DNA of 6,209 nt from an uncultured Ruminococcus sp. (GTDB lineage Bacteria; Bacillota_A; Clostridia; Oscillospirales; Ruminococcaceae): assembly GCA_902782875.1 (NCBI GenBank), contig CACZPE010000015.1, forward strand, positions 1-6,209. Direction: 5' to 3'. The notes below the pieces were generated by a model. It did not search any database, was not told the origin of the DNA, and saw only the letters and a program-made list of their open reading frames with translations. Made by a program: the position numbers and the translations under genes. Shown here piece by piece: positions 1 through 4,153 of this stretch. Position 1 is the stretch's first letter, and each line of letters starts with the position of its first letter.

Positions 1-1294
1 CAAGCTTCTCTCTTGTGGTAAACAGAGATCTTACATTAAGCCCCGTCAGTATGACCGATATCGTGCCGCCCGTAAATGGTTCGCATTTATTTTTCCATAA
101 AGCAAGGAGTTCCTTTTCAGTCCTTACTTTCTTTATTTCTTCGGTTATCTCAATGCTTATCTTTGTGATATTGCCTTTTATGGTCCTGCTGCTGTATGAA
201 TTCTTCTTGCTTGTAAGCGTCGTCCTGATTATATCCTTTATACTGTGTCCGAGTGTGCTTCTGTCATATCTGTAAACAGGTATCTCCATATCATCGGGTA
301 TACCGCCTGCGATCTCCTTGATAAGCGCAAATGCCTTTTCACGGCTTACGCCGAATGACATTATCATCGAACAGACTCCGCTTATATTCAGATACATCTG
401 ACCGCATACATCTGATATCAGGGGTATCGCCATGATATCACATATCTTCATCAGCATGCTGTAGGTCACAGGCGATACGGGTCTCAGAAATATCTCACCC
501 ACATTTGTTTTTGAAAGCAGGAGCTCTCCCCCGAGTGAATCGTTGATGTCAAAAAGCTCCCTGTTATTCTTATATAAAGTGGTCACGGGTCTTGACTGGA
601 GTATATACACCTTTCCGCCAGCAACTGCCCATTCTATATCCCTGGGTGTACCGTCAGAGCTGATCTTGAGTGCATATCTGTAAAGCTTTTTGGCATATTT
701 TTCAAGCTCGCTGCTGCCTTTATACGAATACCTCACGGCATCTATCCTGAAATCACCGTCCATGCCATCGCCCGAAACGAGTTTTTCGCCCGCTCCCTTT
801 ACATAGCTGCCTGTCATGACTCCCCTGTTTGATGTGACAGGATCGGCGGTGAAAAGCACTCCTGCGTAATCCGCAGGGATATATTCCTGTATGATCACGG
901 CAGTACCGCCTGATGTTGTGCCTCTTTCGCGGGCATATACATCCACACGTTCATTTTTCGCAGAATGCACTACAGTATATACCGCCTTTTCTATATCGCG
1001 CACCTTTACATCAAGGACGGTCTCATATGCTCCCGCAAAGGAATCCTCATCGCCGTCCTCGCCTGCAGCCGATGAACGCACAGCGTAATTATGCATATGC
1101 GAAAGTACTGCCAGCATCTCATCAAATTCTTTCCTGGCCGGCGGCTTCATTTTTCCGTCTTCAAAAGCCTGTGCGGATATTACATATCCGTCAGGCACAG
1201 GCAGTCCGCGTCTTATCATTTCACCGAGGCTCTGAGCCTTGCCGCCGATATCGTATTTTATCCTGTCAGTTTCTTTTAAGCGACAGATATACAT
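1..1294 (-). CDS. PEP/pyruvate-binding-domain phosphotransferase, rifampin phosphotransferase-like (3' end outside window)
   Basis: The first 431 residues are visible; the C-terminus lies beyond the left edge. The PPDK/PEP-synthase N-terminal ATP-binding fold is clear: GGKAQSLGEMIRRGLPVPDG (residues 18-36), AVRSSAAGED (71-80) with FAGAYETVLDV, VIIQEYIPADYAGVLFTADP (133-152), then DIEWAVAGGKVYILQSRPVT ending near 238. These enzymes use ATP to form a phosphohistidine on a C-terminal swivelling domain and pass phosphate to a substrate. After residue 238 there is no immediate phosphohistidine domain. Instead about 190 residues begin with SPVTYSMLM, resembling the SPLT segment that opens the substrate domain of rifampin phosphotransferases. 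I infer an RPH-type three-domain layout rather than a true PEP synthase. The ATP domain is about 75 residues shorter than in RPH as I recall it. The ATG at 1294 is preceded by GGGGGAG (1303-1309, 8-base spacing) and lies 5 bases after the tetR stop, so the two genes are probably co-transcribed and translationally coupled. The substrate is unknown. Confidence 0.85.
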   Translation of the reverse strand, partial: MYICRLKETDRIKYDIGGKAQSLGEMIRRGLPVPDGYVISAQAFEDGKMKPPARKEFDEMLAVLSHMHNYAVRSSAAGEDGDEDSFAGAYETVLDVKVRDIEKAVYTVVHSAKNERVDVYARERGTTSGGTAVIIQEYIPADYAGVLFTADPVTSNRGVMTGSYVKGAGEKLVSGDGMDGDFRIDAVRYSYKGSSELEKYAKKLYRYALKISSDGTPRDIEWAVAGGKVYILQSRPVTTLYKNNRELFDINDSLGGELLLSKTNVGEIFLRPVSPVTYSMLMKICDIMAIPLISDVCGQMYLNISGVCSMIMSFGVSREKAFALIKEIAGGIPDDMEIPVYRYDRSTLGHSIKDIIRTTLTSKKNSYSSRTIKGNITKISIEITEEIKKVRTEKELLALWKNKCEPFTGGTISVILTGLNVRSLFTTREKL

Positions 1295-1299
1295 TACGC

Positions 1300-1872
1300 T
1301 CACTCCCCCAGATATCTTTCGATATTCTCAGTCACATACTTTCTGAGAGTATCTTCATCGGTAATATCCATACCCAGTTCCCTGAGTTCTTCATATCTCA
1401 GCACAGCAAGCTCATGTATGCTCGATATCTCAAATGCAATGATCCTGCATTCATTATCTGTCTTTCTGCCGCCGAAATGTTCTTTGATAAATCCGAGACT
1501 GCCTCTGTCCGCCTGTATGCTCCTGTTGGTTAGAACATACTTTGTTATCGCCTTGCAGTATTTGTAATTGTCGAGCATCAGCCTCATGGACTTTATATGT
1601 ATCTCGATAAGCTTCTGCTTCGGCGGGATATCACTTTTAAGAAGAGTATCAAATGAGCTGTCGTGCTTTGCGGCATCTTCCTTCATTCTGTTGAATACCT
1701 CAAGCAGAAGATTCTCTCTTGAGCCGAAGAAATAGTTTATCATCGCAAGATTTACTCCCGCCTCTTTAGTTATCGCGCGGGCAGTTACCTCGCCGGGATC
1801 CTCACATTCTGTCATAAGCTTTTCTGCGGCATCAGTGAGTGCTTTGATGGTTTTTTCAGCATCTCTTTTCAT
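1300..1872 (-). CDS. TetR/AcrR-family transcriptional regulator
   Basis: A 190-residue protein with a typical TetR layout and length. The N-terminal helix-turn-helix spans about residues 29-60 and includes ITKEAGVNLAMINYFFGSRE, matching the family pattern of an IA..AGVs....YyyF.sKe..L core. The rest (about 65-190) is a helical ligand-binding/dimerisation domain, which varies between members, so the inducer cannot be read from sequence. A GTG at 1893 would add seven residues, but GGAGG at 1878-1882 sits 5 bases before the ATG at 1872, which makes 1872 the better start. The 18-bp palindrome at 1884-1901 lies between the promoter and this start, consistent with autorepression. The gene directly precedes the PEP-binding phosphotransferase, which it probably controls in one transcript. 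TetR proteins usually repress and release DNA on binding a small molecule; that behaviour is inferred here from the family. Confidence 0.92.
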   Translation of the reverse strand: MKRDAEKTIKALTDAAEKLMTECEDPGEVTARAITKEAGVNLAMINYFFGSRENLLLEVFNRMKEDAAKHDSSFDTLLKSDIPPKQKLIEIHIKSMRLMLDNYKYCKAITKYVLTNRSIQADRGSLGFIKEHFGGRKTDNECRIIAFEISSIHELAVLRYEELRELGMDITDEDTLRKYVTENIERYLGE

Positions 1873-1877
1873 AGTGT

Positions 1878-1882
1878 CCTCC
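1878..1882 (-). promoter_or_regulatory. Ribosome binding site of the tetR gene
   Basis: The minus strand reads GGAGG here, 5 bases upstream of the ATG at 1872. This site would lie inside the coding sequence if the upstream GTG (1893) were used, so it decides the start. Confidence 0.8.
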
Positions 1883-1883
1883 G

Positions 1884-1901
1884 AATTAAACACGTTTAAT
1901 T
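1884..1901. promoter_or_regulatory. Palindromic operator, probable TetR binding site
   Basis: AATTAAAC-AC-GTTTAATT is a perfect inverted repeat with 8-bp arms around a 2-bp centre. It begins about 6 bases downstream of the -10 box of the tetR promoter, covering the expected transcription start and ending just before the ribosome binding site. Size, symmetry and position fit operators of autoregulating TetR proteins. That the adjacent TetR binds it is inference. Confidence 0.75.
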
Positions 1902-1907
1902 AATTGG

Positions 1908-1936
1908 AGTATACACCTTTTTCTATCATTTGTCAA
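1908..1936 (-). promoter_or_regulatory. Sigma-A promoter of the tetR-phosphotransferase operon
   Basis: Read on the minus strand, the -35 box is TTGACA (1931-1936, perfect), the spacer is 17 bases, and the -10 box is TATACT (1908-1913, one mismatch to TATAAT). Transcription should start near 1900, inside the palindrome, so a bound repressor would block initiation directly. Confidence 0.85.
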
Positions 1937-2097
1937 GAGGTTTTATCTATTTTTCATTATAACTTTCATCTCTTACATATATCCTATACTCTTCATTTCA
2001 TATTTTTGTTATCATATTTTCAGAATATGTGTAGTGAATAACAGATAATACTGTGCTATTATAGTTAACGACGATTAAACGCTAACCGCTGTACATT
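1937..2097. other. Divergent intergenic region upstream of the aph-like gene
   Basis: AT-rich DNA between the divergent units. It must hold the promoter for the plus-strand genes, but none is as clear as the minus-strand one. TATTAT at 2057-2062 is a possible -10 box without a convincing -35 at the right distance. ATTAAAC at 2074-2080 repeats seven of the eight bases in one arm of the TetR-type palindrome, and GTTAACG (2064-2070) with CGCTAAC (2080-2086) forms an imperfect inverted repeat around it. No small gene or RNA is recognisable. Confidence 0.45.
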
Positions 2098-2105
2098 AAA
2101 GGAGG
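2098..2105 (+). promoter_or_regulatory. Ribosome binding site of the aph-like gene
   Basis: AAAGGAGG is a near-perfect Shine-Dalgarno sequence, separated by only four bases (AACC) from the ATG at 2110. The spacing is short, but no other start fits. Confidence 0.8.
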
Positions 2106-2109
2106 AACC

Positions 2110-2898
2110 ATGGCTATAGATATACCGGAAAGTATCTTACTCCTTACAGCCGGAAAAGATTTCACCGCCGACGACACAGGCAAATCAGGCAGTATTGTAT
2201 ACATATATGATGACATGGTACTCAAGGCGGACAGTAATACCGAAAATGCCGAAAAGACTCTCAAGATCACAAAATGGCTTGACGGCAGACTGCCCGTACC
2301 CGAAATAATCGCACATGAGGTAAAGGACGGCGTAAGCTTTCTGCTCATGACAAGGATAAAGGGCATGATGACCTGCGAGCCTTGTTTTATGGAGAAGCCC
2401 GACGAGCTTTACGGATATCTTACGGACAGCATCAGGATGTTATGGAACACAGACATATCCGACTGCCCTGTGGATAACAGCCCGGATATCAAACTTCGTC
2501 AAGCAGAATACAGAGTAGAGCACGGTCTTGTTGATATCGCAGACTGTGAACCCGAAACATTCGGAAAGGGCGGATTCAGAGATCCCGAAGATCTTCTGAA
2601 ATGGCTTGAAAACAACAAGCCATCCTATGATCCTGTGCTTTCTCACGGCGATTTTTGTCTACCGAATATTCTTGTGAAGGACGGCAGGATAAGCGGATTT
2701 ATTGATACAGGAGATATGGGCGTTGCTGACAGATGGCAGGATCTGGCACTATGCCACCGCAGTCTCAGACACAACGCAGACGGACATTACGGAAAACGTT
2801 ATGACAATATAGATGCCGATATACTATTGGATTTGCTCGGCATCTATCCCGATCCGGAAAAGCTGAGATATTATATACTGCTTGATGAACTTTTCTGA
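2110..2898 (+). CDS. Aminoglycoside 3'-phosphotransferase type III-like kinase
   Basis: A 262-residue protein of nearly the same length as APH(3')-IIIa (264) and visibly homologous throughout. Shared landmarks are the ATP-binding lysine K39 (VLKAD), WLDGRLPVP (56-64), DISDCP (115-120), the catalytic loop SHGDFCLPNI with base D181 and N186, metal-binding D199 in GFIDTGD, ADRWQDLAL (206-214), and the C-terminal YYILLDELF, identical to APH(3')-IIIa. The family transfers the ATP gamma-phosphate to the 3'-hydroxyl of kanamycin-type aminoglycosides in the cytoplasm. ATP-side residues and the terminal Glu/Phe are kept, but the pair equivalent to aminoglycoside-binding E230-D231 of type IIIa is H221-N222 here, so resistance activity or drug range may differ. 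The N-terminal lobe is a few residues shorter after K39. It is first in a two-gene unit with a GNAT acetyltransferase 16 bases downstream. Kinase fold and family are very likely; substrate is inferred. Confidence 0.9.
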   Translation: MAIDIPESILLLTAGKDFTADDTGKSGSIVYIYDDMVLKADSNTENAEKTLKITKWLDGRLPVPEIIAHEVKDGVSFLLMTRIKGMMTCEPCFMEKPDELYGYLTDSIRMLWNTDISDCPVDNSPDIKLRQAEYRVEHGLVDIADCEPETFGKGGFRDPEDLLKWLENNKPSYDPVLSHGDFCLPNILVKDGRISGFIDTGDMGVADRWQDLALCHRSLRHNADGHYGKRYDNIDADILLDLLGIYPDPEKLRYYILLDELF

Positions 2899-2902
2899 TT
2901 TG

Positions 2903-2908
2903 AAAGGA
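2903..2908 (+). promoter_or_regulatory. Ribosome binding site of the GNAT gene
   Basis: AAAGGA ends 6 bases before the ATG at 2915. The frame is also open from a TTG at 2882 and an ATG at 2885, both overlapping the aph-like gene, but neither has a comparable site. This sets the start at 2915. Confidence 0.65.
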
Positions 2909-2914
2909 ACAGAT

Positions 2915-3373
2915 ATGGTACAGGAAATAACAGATAAACGTCAGAAGAAAAAAATATGTGCTGACATACTTCACGCCCTGCCCGAATGGTTCGAGGCGGA
3001 AAAAAGCATAAGATCATACGCAAAGGGATGTATGGACAAAGCCATGTGGGCATATATCGACGGCGATGATATCAAGGGCTTCATTTCACTCAACGAGACC
3101 AGCAGATATACCGCGGAGATATACGTTATGGGTGTGAAAAAAGAATATCACCGACAGGGCATAGGCAAAAAGCTTTTCTCTGAATTTGAAAAATTTGCAT
3201 CCGGAAAATATGACTATCTTCAGGTGAAGACTGTGGCGGAAGGATACTACAACGACTATGATATGACAAATGCATTCTACCGCTCTGTTGGTTTCAGGGA
3301 GCTTGAGGTCATAAAGGAAGTATGGAATGAAGATAATCCCTGTCAGATATATGTCAAGTTCATAGGAAACTGA
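2915..3373 (+). CDS. GNAT-family N-acetyltransferase
   Basis: A 152-residue single-domain acetyl-CoA-dependent acetyltransferase. The central strand and acetyl-CoA pyrophosphate loop read AEIYVMGVKKEYHRQGIGKK (67-86), with HRQGIG as a variant of the Q/R-x-x-G-x-G/A motif. It is followed by a helix, LQVKTV (102-107), and the motif B segment TNAFYRSVGFRELE (118-131). The C-terminal WNEDNPCQIYVK recurs, as I recall, in a group of uncharacterised Firmicute GNAT proteins. No signal peptide or membrane segment is present, so it is cytoplasmic. The acyl acceptor cannot be read from sequence; GNAT substrates include aminoglycosides, streptothricin, polyamines and protein N-termini. It lies 16 bases after the aph-like stop with no terminator between, so the two are likely one operon. 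The pairing recalls the aphA-3/sat4 arrangement of Gram-positive resistance clusters, but I do not see specific similarity to Sat4. Confidence 0.88.
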   Translation: MVQEITDKRQKKKICADILHALPEWFEAEKSIRSYAKGCMDKAMWAYIDGDDIKGFISLNETSRYTAEIYVMGVKKEYHRQGIGKKLFSEFEKFASGKYDYLQVKTVAEGYYNDYDMTNAFYRSVGFRELEVIKEVWNEDNPCQIYVKFIGN

Positions 3374-3434
3374 CAAACCGGTGCAACCGTTATCGGGGAC
3401 GGATCCATTCTTTCGTATGCATATAAAATGATAG

Positions 3435-3466
3435 AAAAAGCACGCTTATTTTGAGCGTGCTTTTTT
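3435..3466 (+). terminator. Intrinsic terminator of the aph-GNAT unit
   Basis: A perfect 12-bp stem, AAAAAGCACGCT (3435-3446) with AGCGTGCTTTTT (3454-3465), and a 7-base loop, ending in a T6 run (3461-3466). The A-run on the left arm means it could also stop transcription on the minus strand. Confidence 0.92.
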
Positions 3467-3483
3467 GATAGTCTTACTTACAT

Positions 3484-3518
3484 AAAAAACTTCGCATCCG
3501 TAATGAATGCGAAGTTTT
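3484..3518 (-). terminator. Intrinsic terminator of the basic-protein gene
   Basis: AAAACTTCGCAT (3486-3497) pairs perfectly with ATGCGAAGTTTT (3507-3518) around a 9-base loop. On the minus strand the hairpin starts about 10 bases after the stop codon and runs into a T6 tract (3489-3484). It sits 17 bases from the GNAT terminator, so convergent transcripts are each stopped. Confidence 0.9.
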
Positions 3519-3527
3519 GTTTTGAAC

Positions 3528-4007
3528 TCAGAATGCGATCTTGTCGCCGCTGTCGTTGTAGATCATCTTTTCAGACAGTACTACATAAACAGTTCCGCCG
3601 ATCTTAGCAGCCTTCTTTTCGATAGACTTATAATCGAACTTCTCAGCGTTCTCGCCGCCCTCGATCTGGAACCAGATCTTGCCGAGCTTCTTGGGAGCCT
3701 TCTTAGCAGCGGGCTTCTTAGCAGCAGGCTTCTTCTCTGCCTTGGGAGCAGCAGCCTTCTTCTCAGCAGCCTTAGCAGCAGGCTTCTTTTCTGCCTTGGG
3801 AGCAGCAGCCTTCTTTTCAGCAACCTTAGCTGCGGGCTTTTCAGCAGTCTTCTTAGCAGCAGGCTTCTTAGCTGCGGGCTTCTTCTCTGCCTTGGGAGCT
3901 TCTGCCTTAGGAGCTTCAGCTGCAGGAGTAGTCTTTACCGCCTCTTCGATCTTAGTTTCAACTGCGGGAGCAGCTTCTTTTTTTGTTGTAGTTTTCTTAG
4001 GAGCCAT
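3528..4007 (-). CDS. Histone-H1-like Lys/Ala/Pro-rich basic protein with small C-terminal domain
   Basis: A 159-residue protein in two parts. Residues 1-107 are a low-complexity tail of Lys, Ala, Pro and Glu (repeated AEKKAAAPKAEKKPAAK and PAAKK units), like histone H1 tails and bacterial HctB/HBHA-type tails. Residues 108-159 form a compact domain starting LGKIWFQIEGGENAEKFDYK and ending TVYVVLSEKMIYNDSGDKIAF, predicted strand-helix-strand-strand. It resembles, from memory and with moderate confidence, the DUF6465-type domain of ruminococcal proteins. The basic tail suggests binding to DNA, RNA or another polyanion in the cytoplasm or nucleoid; function is unknown. GGAGG at 4016-4020, 8 bases before the ATG at 4007, sets the start, since an ATG at 4022 would overlap that site. 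Codon use is strongly biased: all seven Ile codons are ATC, and Lys is AAG except for three AAA near the start, unlike neighbouring genes rich in ATA and AAA. With the consensus promoter this points to abundant expression from a single-gene unit. Confidence 0.82.
   Translation of the reverse strand: MAPKKTTTKKEAAPAVETKIEEAVKTTPAAEAPKAEAPKAEKKPAAKKPAAKKTAEKPAAKVAEKKAAAPKAEKKPAAKAAEKKAAAPKAEKKPAAKKPAAKKAPKKLGKIWFQIEGGENAEKFDYKSIEKKAAKIGGTVYVVLSEKMIYNDSGDKIAF
3724..3831 (-). repeat. Two tandem 54-bp coding repeats in the Lys/Ala-rich tail
   Basis: Units at 3724-3777 and 3778-3831 are nearly identical and encode two copies of an 18-residue repeat containing AEKKAAAPKAEKKPAAK. Differences are mostly third-position changes. 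A partial third copy is recognisable at about 3874-3899. The pattern indicates in-frame duplication and likely length variation between strains. Confidence 0.8.
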
Positions 4008-4015
4008 AATAAAAA

Positions 4016-4020
4016 CCTCC
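4016..4020 (-). promoter_or_regulatory. Ribosome binding site of the basic-protein gene
   Basis: GGAGG on the minus strand, 8 bases before the ATG at 4007. It rules out the in-frame ATG at 4022. Confidence 0.85.
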
Positions 4021-4036
4021 ATATGTATTTTTTTAG

Positions 4037-4065
4037 ATTATAACATAAATTTTTTCACTTGTCAA
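4037..4065 (-). promoter_or_regulatory. Perfect consensus sigma-A promoter of the basic-protein gene
   Basis: The minus strand reads TTGACA (4060-4065), a 17-base spacer, then TATAAT (4037-4042): both boxes match consensus exactly with ideal spacing. Upstream of the -35 (about 4066-4100) the DNA is almost all A and T with A-tracts, fitting an UP element. The leader to the start codon is short, roughly 20-25 bases. Confidence 0.93.
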
Positions 4066-4095
4066 ATACTTTTGGTATATTTTTTTATTTTTTTG

Positions 4096-4131
4096 AAAAA
4101 AATTCTGCAGCCTGATTTCTGACTGCAGAAT
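4096..4131 (-). terminator. Intrinsic terminator of the GH127 gene
   Basis: ATTCTGCAG (4102-4110) pairs perfectly with CTGCAGAAT (4123-4131) around a 12-base loop. On the minus strand it begins about 22 bases after the stop codon and is followed by a T7 run (4102-4096). Confidence 0.85.
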
Positions 4132-4153
4132 AATATGTTTTTCTATAGATGTT

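Noticed and set aside
15..275. Hydrophobic plus-strand frame that looks like a small membrane protein
   Set aside because: It lies antisense to the RPH-like gene, whose frame shows clear family motifs, and it has no Shine-Dalgarno sequence.
891..1533. Plus-strand frames of up to 206 residues across the phosphotransferase/tetR junction
   Set aside because: They are antisense to two well-supported genes, show no recognisable domain, and have an Arg/His/Ser-rich composition typical of shadow frames.
2882..2915. Overlapping GNAT start at TTG 2882 or ATG 2885
   Set aside because: No suitable ribosome binding site precedes them, while AAAGGA is well placed for the ATG at 2915.
2110..3373. A mobile aadE-sat4-aphA-3 resistance cluster
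   Set aside because: The aph gene is a divergent homologue, the GNAT protein is not recognisably Sat4, no aadE is present, and no insertion sequence or transposon gene flanks the region.
3507..4122. Long plus-strand frames rich in Leu/Ser and in Ala/Phe opposite the basic-protein gene
   Set aside because: They are by-products of the repetitive Lys/Ala codons on the other strand. They lack ribosome binding sites and run through the promoter or terminator of the real gene.
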